A program made the position numbers and the translations under genes. Shown in pieces: positions 1 through 10,149 of a stretch of DNA of 45,889 bases; the first letter of the stretch is position 1; each line of letters opens with the position of its first letter. The notes under the pieces are model-generated. The model was not told the origin of the DNA. It made no database searches and saw only the letters and a list, made by a program, of their open reading frames with translations. This DNA comes from an uncultured Clostridia bacterium (GTDB taxonomy: Bacteria > Bacillota > Clostridia > Oscillospirales > Ruminococcaceae): positions 1 to 45,889 of the forward strand of contig CANQTP010000016.1 in assembly GCA_947626755.1 (NCBI GenBank), in the 5' to 3' direction.

Positions 1-74
1 TGCCCCCTTTCTTTAGACTTCCTTTCGGCATATTTATATTATACCACATTGTCTAACTTTTGGGGAGCATTTCA
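1..74. mobile_element. Terminal fragment of an IS3-family-like insertion sequence
   Basis: Positions 50-74, read on the minus strand, give a 25-base sequence starting TGAAATG and ending CCCAAAAGTTAGACA. It closely matches the sequence at 45834-45858 on the plus strand. Ends with 5' TG and a CCCAAAAAGTTAGACA core are typical of the IS150 group of the IS3 family. Read on the minus strand, the inner part carries TATAAT and a purine-rich stretch, so this may be the transposase-proximal end in reverse orientation, but either orientation is possible. No transposase sequence is inside the window. The boundary at 74/75 is inferred from the repeat comparison. Confidence 0.6.
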
Positions 75-88
75 AAGAAGGCGGCTCT

Positions 89-2734
89 ATGCTGGAGCTT
101 AACAATATCGTCAAGAACTATACAGTCGGCGATACCGAGATACACGCCCTCCGCGGCGTTAGCATGAAATTCCGCGAAAATGAGTTCGTTTCCATTCTCG
201 GACAGTCGGGCTGCGGAAAAACCACTCTTCTGAATATTATCGGCGGTCTCGACCAGTACACAAGCGGCGACCTTATCATCAACGGAAAATCTACCAAGCA
301 GTACAAAGACCGCGACTGGGACACTTACAGGAACCATTCCATAGGCTTTGTTTTCCAGAGCTATAACCTTATCCCCCACCAGACAGTGCTTTCAAATGTT
401 GAACTTGCACTTACCCTTTCGGGCGTTTCCAAAACCGAACGCAGAAAACGAGCCATTGAAGCCCTTGAAAAAGTCGGTCTGGGCGATCAGCTGAACAAGA
501 AGCCCAATCAGATGTCGGGCGGACAGATGCAGAGAGTTGCAATTGCCCGCGCTATCGTCAACGAACCCGACATTCTCCTTGCGGACGAACCTACAGGCGC
601 ACTGGATTCCGAAACAAGCCTGCAAATTATGGAACTTCTTAAGGAAATTGCCAAGGACAGACTCATTATAATGGTTACCCACAATCCCGAACTTGCAGAA
701 AAATATTCCACAAGAATTATAAAACTTCTGGACGGCGAAGTCAAAGCCGACAGCGATCCCTTTGACGGAAAAGCGGAAAAGTCCGATTCCCCAAAAACGG
801 AAGTTGTAAAGAAAAAAGCTTCCATGTCGTTCTTCACCGCGCTGGCGCTTTCCATGAACAACCTTATGACAAAAAAAGGCAGAACGTTCATGACTGCCTT
901 TGCAGGAAGTATAGGTATCATCGGGATCGCGCTGATACTTTCCCTTTCCAGCGGAACTCACGACTACATAGATCGGGTTCAGGAAGAGACACTTTCAAGC
1001 TATCCCCTTACCATTGAAGGAACGTCCATTGACATGACCACCGTTATGACTACCATGATGTCCATGGCGCAGGGCAATGATGATGAATTTGAACAGGATA
1101 AAATTTACCCGCAGAACGTCATGACAGAAATGATGGAAGCCATGTTCGCGGAAATTTCCGCCAACGACCTAAAAAGCTTCAAGCAGTTTATCGAAAGCGA
1201 CGAGTCGGGAATTGACGATCTTATAAGCGATATAAAATATTCCTATCAGACGCAGCTTACACTTTACAAAGAGGACACTTCAAACGGAGTTTTCAAGGTA
1301 AATCCAAGCTCCATCTTTGACGACATGGGACTTTCACAGGTGGCGCAGAATCCCATAATGGCAAGCAGCATGAACGTCTGGAGAGAGCTTATTTCCAAAG
1401 AGGAGATACTTGACTCCCAGTATGAAATTCTTGACGGAAGAATGCCCGAAAATTACAACGAAGTCGTTCTGATAGTAAACCGCTACAATCAGGTCACTGA
1501 CTATTCCCTCTACACTCTGGGAATTCTTGACGACAGCGAACTTACCGACGCCATTCAGAGGACGATCGACGGCGAGGCCGTCGAGGACATCAACTCCCTT
1601 GAAAGCCTTGATTTTGACGATATTATCGGCACAAAGTTCAAGCTCTTGCTGAACACCGACTATTTTGAAAAGGACGGCGACATCTGGGTGGATAAACGGG
1701 ACGACACAATTTACATGACCGACAAGGTGCAGAACGCCGAGGAAATGGAAATTGTTGGAATTATCCGTCCTTCCGACAGCACCGCCGCCGCAAGCGAGAT
1801 AGGAACTATCGGCTACAAGTCGGAACTTATGACACATCTCATAAACAAAGTCAACGACAGCGAGATCGTCAAGGAGCAGAAAGCTGACCCCGACACGGAT
1901 ATTTTCACAGGAATAGAGTTCCCCGAAGCAGAGGAAGCGGAAGAGCCCGAGCCTATGACCATGGAAGAACTTCAGGCGTACATCTCCACACTTCCTGCCG
2001 AGGAACAGCAGGCAATGGGTGCGCAGATACAGCAGGCGCTTGAAATGGGCATGACCGAGGAGCAAGTTGCGGAAGCGTTCTCCGAGCAGATGAACGCTGC
2101 GCAGACTGATGCCACCTATGACGGAAACCTTGCAATTATGGGCGCGTCCGACCTTGACGACCCAAGTTCTATAAACATCTACCCCAAGGATTTTGAGTCC
2201 AAGGAACTTATTACCGACATTATCGACGACTACAACAAACGAATGAACGACAGCGGGCAGGAAGATCTCTGCATACAGTACACCGACATCATGGGCATTA
2301 TGATGAGCAGTGTAACAACCATAATTGATGCTATCAGCTATATTCTTATTGCGTTCGTGGCAATTTCTCTTGTAGTTTCCTCAATAATGATAGGAATTAT
2401 CACATATATTTCCGTACTGGAACGCACAAAGGAAATTGGTATCCTCCGCGCTATCGGCGCTTCCAAGAAGGACATTTCCCGCGTGTTCAATGCCGAGACA
2501 CTTATTGTGGGATTCACCGCAGGCGCGATAGGAATTATCACCACACTGCTGCTGAACATTCCTATCAACATGATAATAACCCACCTTACAGACATAAGCG
2601 GACTTTGCGAACTTCCTCCCGTAGGCGGAGCGATACTTGTAGTCATCAGCATGGCATTAACGCTTATTGCGGGACTTATCCCCTCGGGCGTTGCGGCTCG
2701 GAAAGATCCTGTTACAGCACTGCGGACAGAATAG
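89..2734 (+). CDS. MacB-like ABC transporter, fused ATPase and FtsX-type permease
   Basis: 881 residues with the ATPase and permease in one chain. The ATPase (about 1-225) has Walker A GQSGCGKT (38-45), a Q-loop in FVFQS, signature MSGGQ (142-146), Walker B LLADEP with Glu167, and the switch His in MVTHN. A membrane segment follows at about 265-290. Next is a long predicted extracellular region, including an acidic, Gln/Met-rich stretch near 610-680. A C-terminal FtsX permease domain has three membrane segments (about 745-875) and a conserved LERTKEIGILRAIGAS-type loop. The family exports peptides or lipids, or acts as a mechanotransducer; the substrate cannot be told. The start is supported by GAAGG 7-8 bases upstream and a family-typical N-terminus. 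Only 14 bases separate the start from the IS-like end, so the native promoter is probably displaced. Confidence 0.9.
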   Translation: MLELNNIVKNYTVGDTEIHALRGVSMKFRENEFVSILGQSGCGKTTLLNIIGGLDQYTSGDLIINGKSTKQYKDRDWDTYRNHSIGFVFQSYNLIPHQTVLSNVELALTLSGVSKTERRKRAIEALEKVGLGDQLNKKPNQMSGGQMQRVAIARAIVNEPDILLADEPTGALDSETSLQIMELLKEIAKDRLIIMVTHNPELAEKYSTRIIKLLDGEVKADSDPFDGKAEKSDSPKTEVVKKKASMSFFTALALSMNNLMTKKGRTFMTAFAGSIGIIGIALILSLSSGTHDYIDRVQEETLSSYPLTIEGTSIDMTTVMTTMMSMAQGNDDEFEQDKIYPQNVMTEMMEAMFAEISANDLKSFKQFIESDESGIDDLISDIKYSYQTQLTLYKEDTSNGVFKVNPSSIFDDMGLSQVAQNPIMASSMNVWRELISKEEILDSQYEILDGRMPENYNEVVLIVNRYNQVTDYSLYTLGILDDSELTDAIQRTIDGEAVEDINSLESLDFDDIIGTKFKLLLNTDYFEKDGDIWVDKRDDTIYMTDKVQNAEEMEIVGIIRPSDSTAAASEIGTIGYKSELMTHLINKVNDSEIVKEQKADPDTDIFTGIEFPEAEEAEEPEPMTMEELQAYISTLPAEEQQAMGAQIQQALEMGMTEEQVAEAFSEQMNAAQTDATYDGNLAIMGASDLDDPSSINIYPKDFESKELITDIIDDYNKRMNDSGQEDLCIQYTDIMGIMMSSVTTIIDAISYILIAFVAISLVVSSIMIGIITYISVLERTKEIGILRAIGASKKDISRVFNAETLIVGFTAGAIGIITTLLLNIPINMIITHLTDISGLCELPPVGGAILVVISMALTLIAGLIPSGVAARKDPVTALRTE

Positions 2735-2737
2735 CAA

Positions 2738-2802
2738 GGCTGACCCATTCAGACAAAGTTTTGTGATCTTCAACTTAACGTATACCGTGCATGAAGTTAA
2801 GT
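2738..2802. repeat. Diverged copy of the 81-bp intergenic repeat
   Basis: Begins with GGCTGA just after the transporter stop. It contains AAAGTTTTGTGATCTTCAAC and then CTTAACGTATACCGTGCAT, shared with the two perfect 81-bp copies at 22394 and 22695. It lacks their GC-rich hairpin. The arms ACTTAAC (2773-2779) and GTTAAGT (2796-2802) form a 7-bp stem. Confidence 0.75.
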
Positions 2803-2863
2803 CTGATCCGAAAGTAAGTTTCCCGTTCCATATTATAACAGTTGAAACAATTTTAAATATTTT

Positions 2864-2902
2864 AAAAACGGAGACACGTAACCAACCCTGTCTCCGTTTT
2901 TT
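2864..2902 (+). terminator. Rho-independent terminator after the ABC transporter
   Basis: A perfect 13-bp stem (2864-2876 with 2889-2901, core ACGGAGACA/TGTCTCCGT) with a 12-base loop and a T run. A-rich and T-rich flanks mean it could work on both strands. It lies in the 346-base gap before the next gene, which otherwise holds only the diverged repeat. Confidence 0.9.
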
Positions 2903-3080
2903 ATTGCCGAAAACAATTCATTAATAAAAGTTTTGCACAATAGTAAGGCGCAGGAAACGCTTTAATATTGTATTTCATGATTTTTTGTGTTATAATATCA
3001 GCGGATTATTGAAATTTTTATCACGGTATGAAATATTTCTCATAAATATTACGTTCCGTATATTGAAAGGCAGATCTCTG

Positions 3081-6017
3081 ATGAAGCTTGCAAGATTTTT
3101 TACAATGCTTATCGCTATACTATTTGTAATAAATATATCCGTTTTAAACTCAAAGGCATATGTTGTCACCGTTTACAACGAGAGGAACGGTCTGCCTACG
3201 GGCGAAGCAAATGACGTTTTGCAGACATCTGACGGATATATCTGGATAGGAAGCTACGGCGGACTTATACGCTATGACGGAAGCGATTTCCGCAATTACA
3301 GCCTTGAAGGCATACTCCCCTCCTCTTCCGTCCGTGCGCTTTTCGAGGACAGCAGCGGACGGCTCTGGATAGGCACTAACGATGCAGGCGTTTTCTGCAT
3401 GGAAAACGGCGTTATAAACCATATATCCTCGCCCGATGAGGGAAGTTTCCTCTGCATACGCGATTTTGACGAAAGCGCAGACGGCATCGTTTACGCCGCG
3501 TCAAATTCGGGAATTGCAGAGGTGCGCGGGGACACGCTTGTCCCGTTCACAGGCGAGCATATGAACGGCGAAACGGTCTATTCCGTAAGTGTTGACAGCT
3601 TCGGACGGGTCTGGGGCGCGCTTAATTCGGGGATCCTCATCGCTGCCGAAAACGGCGTTACAAAACGTGTATTCGCTTCGGGCGAGTTCATGGATAAGGA
3701 CGAGATCTACTGCACCGCTTCGGACAGCGCGGGAAATATCTATCTCGGTTCTTCGGGAAATATTATCAAAAAGCTGTCCTTTGCTTCAGAAAGTCTCGAG
3801 CCTGCCGATATACAGTCCGAAACTATCGTGACTGACGGCGTTTCCACACATAACAGCATTTGCAGTACTTCTGACGGGCGTCTTATCGTCTGCGGAAACA
3901 CAGGCTGCTGCGTTATCTCCGAAAGCGGAGAAGTTTCCGCAATTGACACTGACGGCACAGCTACTTCCGTAAATAACGGCTGCATAGACTACGAAGGAAC
4001 GATATGGCTTGCGTCCTCAAACCAAGGCATTATAAAATATACAAAAGCCTACTTTGACACCATAGATGCCGCAGCGGGAATTTCCCTTAACGCCGTTGCA
4101 AAGCAGGGAAATATCTATTACGCTGCCACCGACAGCGGGATATTTGCTTTTGACGAAGATCAGAGACCCGTTGAGAATAGTCTTACCGAACTTTATAAAG
4201 GCGCGCGGGTACGCAGCTTTTTTACTGACAGCAAAGGAAACCTTTGGATAGCTTCATACTCCTACACAGATTCCGCAGCTTGCCTTACGGCAGACGGGGA
4301 AATTACCTCTTTCAATGATGAGGACGGGCTTATAAATTCAAGCGCAAGGGCTGTTTACGAACTTTCGGACGGAAGTATCGCCATCGGAACACAGGGCGGC
4401 GTAAGCATTGTCCGTGACGGAAAGATAGTAAAAAGCTTCGGCGCAGAGGAAGGACTTGATGTAAGTTCTGTGCTTTGCTTTTCCGAGACCGACAGCGGCG
4501 CGCTTCTTGTGGGAAGTGACGGCGGCGGCATCTACGAAATAAGCGGCGATACCGTCACGAAACACGGATCCTCGGAAGGACTTGCGGAAGGCGTCGTTCT
4601 CCGTATGCTGAAAGACACGGACGGCGGCGGATATTTCATAAGCGCGGGAAGCAGTCTTTACTATTGGAAAGACTCCCGGTTCACAAAAATAAATATCCGC
4701 AAAGGCGCGGGAAGTATCTTTGACCTTTACGACAGGGACGGCTTCCTCTGGATACTTCAGAACAACGGCATTCTTGCCTTTGACAAGCAGAAGATCCTTA
4801 ACGGCGAGGACGTCCTGCCGCGGGAGTATAGTTTTGAACATGGTCTGACAGGTTCTGTCAACGCAAATACATGGCACTATATGTCCGAGGACGGGAAGTT
4901 ATATATTTCCACCCGAAGCGGCATAAGCATTTTCGGATTTGAAGAAGTGGACAATATCCTGCCGAAAGGGATAATAAACAGTATTACCGTTGACGGAGAA
5001 GCATATGACCGCCTGCACGCTCCCGTGCTTGACAGGAATGCGGGACGTATGACAATAGATTTCGCCGCGCTTTCCTATACGGGAACTGCAAATGTGGGAA
5101 TTTCCTACATTCTTGAAGGTTTTGACAAGGAAGAAACAGTCATTGCGGGGGAACAGAGCGGAAGCGTCAGCTACACCAACCTTCCCGGCGGCGAATACAC
5201 ATTCAGGCTGAAAATTTTTGACATAGAAGATCCCGGCAATTTCAACGAATACTCCATTCCCGTTGCCAAGGAAATGAAACTTTATGAGCGGAAATTTTTC
5301 CTGCCCTTGGTGATACTTCTTGCAGTGCTTGTCAGTGTGGGAACGGTAGTGCTTATTTCGTGGATAAAGATCCGCACCATACGCAAGCGGCAGAAAGAGT
5401 ACCGCAGCATTATCGAGCAGTCCTTGCAGACTTTTGCGCGGGCAATTGACGCCAAGGACAAGTACACAAACGGTCATTCGTTCCGCGTTGCAAAGTATTC
5501 CGCGGAACTTGCCCGCAGAATGGGCAAGTCCGAAGCCGAGCAGGAAAACATCTACTACATCGCGCTTCTGCACGACATCGGCAAGATAGGCATTCCCGAC
5601 AGTATCCTTAAAAAGCCGGGCAAACTCACCGATGAGGAGCGGGAAATTATCCGCCGTCACCCGCTTATCGGCGGAGAGATACTCAACGATTTTACGGCGC
5701 TTGAAGGAATTGCCGACGGCGCAAAATATCATCACGAACGCTATGACGGAACAGGCTACTGCGAACATCTTTCGGGTACGGACATTCCCGAAGTGGCGCG
5801 GATAATCGGCGTTGCTGACACATACGACGCCATGAGCAGCAACCGCGTTTACATAAAAGCCTATTCCGAGGACGCCATTGTCAAGGAGCTTAAAGATTGC
5901 AGCGGCACACAGCTTGATCCGCAGGTAGTCCCCTATATGCTTGAAATGATAAAGGACGGCTTTGCGCCGATCAAGTGGGAAACTCCCGCAGCGGACGTAT
6001 CAGACAAAGAAGAATGA
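3081..6017 (+). CDS. Beta-propeller sensor with Y_Y_Y domain and HD-GYP-type output domain
   Basis: 978 residues from the ATG at 3081, after GAAAGG. The N-terminus is a signal peptide or anchor (about 1-27). A long run of two-component-regulator propeller repeats follows (about 30-640, recurring G.IWIGS-like strands), then a Y_Y_Y-type domain (about 650-735). A membrane segment near 742-765 leads to a cytoplasmic HD-GYP domain. The metal-binding HD pair is His831-Asp832 in LLHDIGKIG and the second motif is HHERYDGTGY at 884-893. Where the family has GYP, this protein has GYC (Cys894). HD-GYP domains hydrolyse cyclic-di-GMP, so an outside signal probably controls its turnover. Propeller/Y_Y_Y sensors of gut bacteria usually recognise glycans, but no ligand can be assigned. 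The longer reading from 2985 would remove the signal peptide and is rejected. Confidence 0.88.
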   Translation: MKLARFFTMLIAILFVINISVLNSKAYVVTVYNERNGLPTGEANDVLQTSDGYIWIGSYGGLIRYDGSDFRNYSLEGILPSSSVRALFEDSSGRLWIGTNDAGVFCMENGVINHISSPDEGSFLCIRDFDESADGIVYAASNSGIAEVRGDTLVPFTGEHMNGETVYSVSVDSFGRVWGALNSGILIAAENGVTKRVFASGEFMDKDEIYCTASDSAGNIYLGSSGNIIKKLSFASESLEPADIQSETIVTDGVSTHNSICSTSDGRLIVCGNTGCCVISESGEVSAIDTDGTATSVNNGCIDYEGTIWLASSNQGIIKYTKAYFDTIDAAAGISLNAVAKQGNIYYAATDSGIFAFDEDQRPVENSLTELYKGARVRSFFTDSKGNLWIASYSYTDSAACLTADGEITSFNDEDGLINSSARAVYELSDGSIAIGTQGGVSIVRDGKIVKSFGAEEGLDVSSVLCFSETDSGALLVGSDGGGIYEISGDTVTKHGSSEGLAEGVVLRMLKDTDGGGYFISAGSSLYYWKDSRFTKINIRKGAGSIFDLYDRDGFLWILQNNGILAFDKQKILNGEDVLPREYSFEHGLTGSVNANTWHYMSEDGKLYISTRSGISIFGFEEVDNILPKGIINSITVDGEAYDRLHAPVLDRNAGRMTIDFAALSYTGTANVGISYILEGFDKEETVIAGEQSGSVSYTNLPGGEYTFRLKIFDIEDPGNFNEYSIPVAKEMKLYERKFFLPLVILLAVLVSVGTVVLISWIKIRTIRKRQKEYRSIIEQSLQTFARAIDAKDKYTNGHSFRVAKYSAELARRMGKSEAEQENIYYIALLHDIGKIGIPDSILKKPGKLTDEEREIIRRHPLIGGEILNDFTALEGIADGAKYHHERYDGTGYCEHLSGTDIPEVARIIGVADTYDAMSSNRVYIKAYSEDAIVKELKDCSGTQLDPQVVPYMLEMIKDGFAPIKWETPAADVSDKEE

Positions 6018-6022
6018 TATTG

Positions 6023-6053
6023 AGGGGTACTGTGGGATCGCAGTACCCCTTTA
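6023..6053 (+). terminator. Terminator after the propeller/HD-GYP gene
   Basis: A 10-bp perfect stem, AGGGGTACTG (6023-6032) with CAGTACCCCT (6041-6050), with an 8-base loop. The tail is short and T/A-rich. Confidence 0.75.
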
Positions 6054-6060
6054 ATTATTG

Positions 6061-6089
6061 TTGAAATTTCCGGAAAAATGATGTATAAT
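6061..6089 (+). promoter_or_regulatory. Sigma-A promoter of the DUF2461 gene
   Basis: TTGAAA (6061-6066), 17-base spacer, TATAAT (6084-6089). Transcription would start near 6096, so an upstream ATG at 6081 (inside the -10 region) cannot be the start. The ATG at 6108 can. Confidence 0.8.
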
Positions 6090-6107
6090 GTAAAAGAGGT
6101 GTATTGT

Positions 6108-6776
6108 ATGAATTTTTCCAGAAGATCTATAGACTTTCTTTTTGAAAACTGCCTGAACGACAGCAGAACATGGTTCAAAGAACATAAGGAAGATTATGAA
6201 GCCTATGTTTTAGCTCCCTTCCGCGAACTTATCGCGCAGCTTACAGATACCATGCTTGAAATAGACAGCAAATTTATCTGCGATCCCAAAAGAATATCCC
6301 GCATCTACCGCGACGCGCGCTATGCAAAAGGCGGATCTATCTTCCGCGATCATATATGGTATACTTTCAGCAGAACTACAGATGCATATGAGTCACTCCC
6401 GGGATTCTACTTCAGCATTTCCACAAAAGGATTCAGCTGCGGCTGCGGATATTATTACGCTTCCACAGCATCAATGGCGGCAATACGCTCCCTGATACTG
6501 GATAAGGACAAAGCCGCAAAGAAAGCGTTGAAAGCCTATAAGGATCAGAACGTTTTCCGCCTTTACGGCGAATTCTACAAGCGCGACCATTACCCGGATG
6601 CAAAAGATGAGGAAAAAGAATGGCTCAACCGCCGAGAAATAGGCGTTTCCTGCGAAAGCACCGATTTTGAACTGCTTTTCAGCAGCGATCTCGGGAAAAA
6701 GATCGCAGAAGATTTCAGAAAAATTGCGCCGATATATGATATGTTTATGAAAGCCGAAAATAATAAAGGACTGTAA
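6108..6776 (+). CDS. DUF2461 (TIGR02453) family protein
   Basis: 222 residues from the ATG at 6108, chosen because AGAGGTG lies 7 bases upstream and the promoter at 6061-6089 excludes earlier starts. The N-terminal FLFENCLNDSRTWF-type opening and the central RISRIYRDARYAKGG segment match the DUF2461 family, a conserved group of about 220 residues without an established reaction. No signal peptide or membrane segment is seen, so it is probably cytosolic. It appears to be its own transcription unit, with a promoter in front. No terminator is obvious before the next promoter. Confidence 0.85.
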   Translation: MNFSRRSIDFLFENCLNDSRTWFKEHKEDYEAYVLAPFRELIAQLTDTMLEIDSKFICDPKRISRIYRDARYAKGGSIFRDHIWYTFSRTTDAYESLPGFYFSISTKGFSCGCGYYYASTASMAAIRSLILDKDKAAKKALKAYKDQNVFRLYGEFYKRDHYPDAKDEEKEWLNRREIGVSCESTDFELLFSSDLGKKIAEDFRKIAPIYDMFMKAENNKGL

Positions 6777-6786
6777 ACTGTTCCTG

Positions 6787-6815
6787 CACCTATCCTTTCC
6801 CAAAAACATACAATA
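6787..6815 (+). promoter_or_regulatory. Candidate sigma-K promoter of spoVFAB
   Basis: CACC (6787-6790), 16-base spacer, CATACAATA (6807-6815). This fits the Bacillus subtilis sigma-K consensus (mACm, 16 bases, CATAnnnTA). The spoVF operon of B. subtilis is transcribed by sigma-K in the mother cell. The assignment is by pattern only; it would give a leader of roughly 95 bases. Confidence 0.55.
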
Positions 6816-6860
6816 AGGTATGGACGGTAAAAATACCGATTCTGTTTCGGTATCGCCGCG

Positions 6861-6905
6861 CCTTTCCCGCTTTTGAAACGGGATAACAATGTTTTATGGG
6901 AAAGG
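6861..6905 (+). promoter_or_regulatory. Leader hairpin that could pair with the spoVFA ribosome binding site
   Basis: CCTTTCCC (6861-6868) is perfectly complementary to GGGAAAGG (6898-6905), which contains the only Shine-Dalgarno-like sequence before the ATG at 6918. The loop carries a competing small hairpin (CCCG and CGGG arms). A further stem, ATACCGA/TCGGTAT, lies just upstream (about 6835-6855). A translational control role is inference. Confidence 0.4.
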
Positions 6906-6917
6906 ATGTATTTTTAT

Positions 6918-7802
6918 ATGAACAGAACTTTTTTCATAGTCGGCGGAGATCTGAGATTTGCCGCGCTGGCGGACGTTTTAGCGGAAAATAACAGAGTATT
7001 TGCCGTCGGTTTTGACAGAACGGCGATCATGTCGGATAAAGTGCAGACGTCCGACAGCGTTTTTTCCCTGCATGAACGTGCAGACTGCATAGTCCTGCCG
7101 CTGCCCGCTTCTGCGGACGGGATAACGGTCAGCACACCGTTTTCGGGCAGGAACATTTCTCTTGAAAGTCTCACACATATTATAAAAGAAAACGGCATAC
7201 TGTTCGGCGGAATGATCTCGCCGAAAGTCCGTGAAATGTTTGAAAGCCGCAATATTGCAGTTTTTGACTACGCGCAGCGGGAAGAATTTGCGGTCATGAA
7301 CGCCGTTGCCACAGCGGAAGGCGCCGTACAGGCAGCAATGGAAGAACTTGCTTCTACGCTTTCGGGCAGGAAAATACTTATTCTTGGCGCGGGACGTATC
7401 GCAAAGGTGCTTATTGATGTGCTGTCGGGATTCCATACTGATATTACAGTCGCAGCCCGCAAATGTTCCGATCTGGCATGGGCAGAAGTCTACGGCTGCC
7501 GCAGCGTGCACATAAATGATATGGACGATGTTCTTGACGGCTTTGAAGTGATCTTCAACACGGTCCCCGCCGTTATCCTTGACGAAAACAGACTGAAACG
7601 CATAGACAGGAACTGCCTTGTAATAGATCTTGCATCAAAGCCGGGCGGCGTGGATCTTGAAACAGCGGGAATGCTGGGAGTCCGCGCATTGTGGCTGCTG
7701 TCGCTGCCGGGAAGGGTCGCGCCTGTAACATCGGGAAAAGTCATTGCCGATACTATAAGAAATATCCTTTCCGAAAGGAGTGAAGGCAATGACCGATCTT
7801 AA
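6918..7802 (+). CDS. spoVFA: Dipicolinate synthase subunit A
   Basis: 294 residues. With SpoVFB it converts the lysine-pathway dihydrodipicolinate intermediate to dipicolinic acid, made in the mother cell and stored in the spore core. The N-terminal domain (about 1-140) has the FIVGGDLRFAALADVL opening of the family. A Rossmann NAD(P)-binding domain follows with GAGRIA at 157-162. The length is usual (about 295-300). The start at 6918 is preferred over the ATG at 6906 because the latter touches the AAAGG ribosome site. The 3' end overlaps spoVFB by 14 bases, implying coupled translation. Its presence indicates a genuine endospore former. Confidence 0.93.
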   Translation: MNRTFFIVGGDLRFAALADVLAENNRVFAVGFDRTAIMSDKVQTSDSVFSLHERADCIVLPLPASADGITVSTPFSGRNISLESLTHIIKENGILFGGMISPKVREMFESRNIAVFDYAQREEFAVMNAVATAEGAVQAAMEELASTLSGRKILILGAGRIAKVLIDVLSGFHTDITVAARKCSDLAWAEVYGCRSVHINDMDDVLDGFEVIFNTVPAVILDENRLKRIDRNCLVIDLASKPGGVDLETAGMLGVRALWLLSLPGRVAPVTSGKVIADTIRNILSERSEGNDRS

Positions 7803-8370
7803 AGGGAAAAAGATAGGATTTGCAGTGTGCGGTTCATTCTGCACATTCAGAAAAGCATTTGAACAGCTTGAAAAGCTGATAGAACTGGGAGCAGACGTCA
7901 CCGCGCTGATGTCCTTTAACGCCGCGTCCCTTGATACGCGTTTCGGAACTGCTGCGGAACATATAGAATATCTTGAACATATAACGGGAAAACCTGTTAT
8001 AAAAACCATTGAGGACGCCGAACCCGTAGGTCCTAAAAAGATGTTTGACGTTCTTGTTATCGCGCCGTGCACAGGCAACACCCTTGCGAAACTTGCCGTG
8101 GGGATAATCGATACCCCTGTTACAATGGCGGCAAAATCCCACCTGCGGAACGGTTCCCCGCTTGTTATCGCGCCGTCAACAAATGACGGGCTTTCGGGTT
8201 CGGCAAAAAATCTGGGAGCGCTTCTCAATTACAGAAATGTTTATGTTGTGCCTTTCGGGCAGGACGATCCCAAAGCCAAGCCCCGTTCGCTGGTAACGGA
8301 TTTTAGCGCGATCCCCGAAGCTGTCTCCGCGGCTCTGGAAGGTATCCAGATGCAGCCGATAATTTCATAG
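7789..8370 (+). CDS. spoVFB: Dipicolinate synthase subunit B (flavoprotein-like)
   Basis: 193 residues, the second subunit of dipicolinate synthase. It has the flavoprotein fold typical of this family: N-terminal LKGKKIGFAVCGSFCTF and a central APCTGNTLAKLA motif. The ATG at 7789 has GAAAGGAG eight bases upstream; an in-frame GTG at 7780 lies inside that site. It overlaps the end of spoVFA, so the two subunits are probably made in equal amounts. A terminator follows at 8378. Confidence 0.93.
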   Translation: MTDLKGKKIGFAVCGSFCTFRKAFEQLEKLIELGADVTALMSFNAASLDTRFGTAAEHIEYLEHITGKPVIKTIEDAEPVGPKKMFDVLVIAPCTGNTLAKLAVGIIDTPVTMAAKSHLRNGSPLVIAPSTNDGLSGSAKNLGALLNYRNVYVVPFGQDDPKAKPRSLVTDFSAIPEAVSAALEGIQMQPIIS

Positions 8371-8377
8371 ACAACAC

Positions 8378-8408
8378 AAATGGCGCTGCCGCAAGCAGTG
8401 CCATTTTC
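8378..8408 (+). terminator. Terminator-like hairpin after spoVFB
   Basis: A 12-bp stem, AAATGGCGCTGC (8378-8389) with GCAGTGCCATTT (8395-8406), contains one G-U pair and a 5-base loop. The T tract is weak, so termination may be partial. Confidence 0.65.
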
Positions 8409-8434
8409 TGTAATTGTAAATTTTGTTGAAATGC

Positions 8435-8463
8435 TTGCTTTTTTGCAAATAAAAAGGTATAAT
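8435..8463 (+). promoter_or_regulatory. Sigma-A promoter of pyrG
   Basis: TTGCTT (8435-8440), 17-base spacer, TATAAT (8458-8463). The leader of about 35 bases is too short for the terminator-type CTP attenuator seen upstream of pyrG in many Firmicutes, so control by that mechanism is not supported. Confidence 0.75.
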
Positions 8464-8483
8464 AAGAGTATGTATGTATTTAG

Positions 8484-10109
<1,626 letters not shown>

Positions 10110-10113
10110 AAGT

Positions 10114-10145
10114 ATCGCGGCAGATGAACTGCCGCGATGTTTTTT
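10114..10145. terminator. Bidirectional terminator between pyrG and the minus-strand cyclic-di-GMP unit
   Basis: A perfect 10-bp stem ATCGCGGCAG/CTGCCGCGAT (10114-10123 and 10129-10138) is followed by GTTTTTT. An A-rich left flank allows termination of the converging minus-strand unit. Confidence 0.9.
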
Positions 10146-10149
10146 GCTT

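Noticed and set aside
2985..3080. Upstream start for the propeller/HD-GYP gene
   Set aside because: The extra 32 residues precede a typical signal peptide and no ribosome site is found. The ATG at 3081 has GAAAGG upstream.
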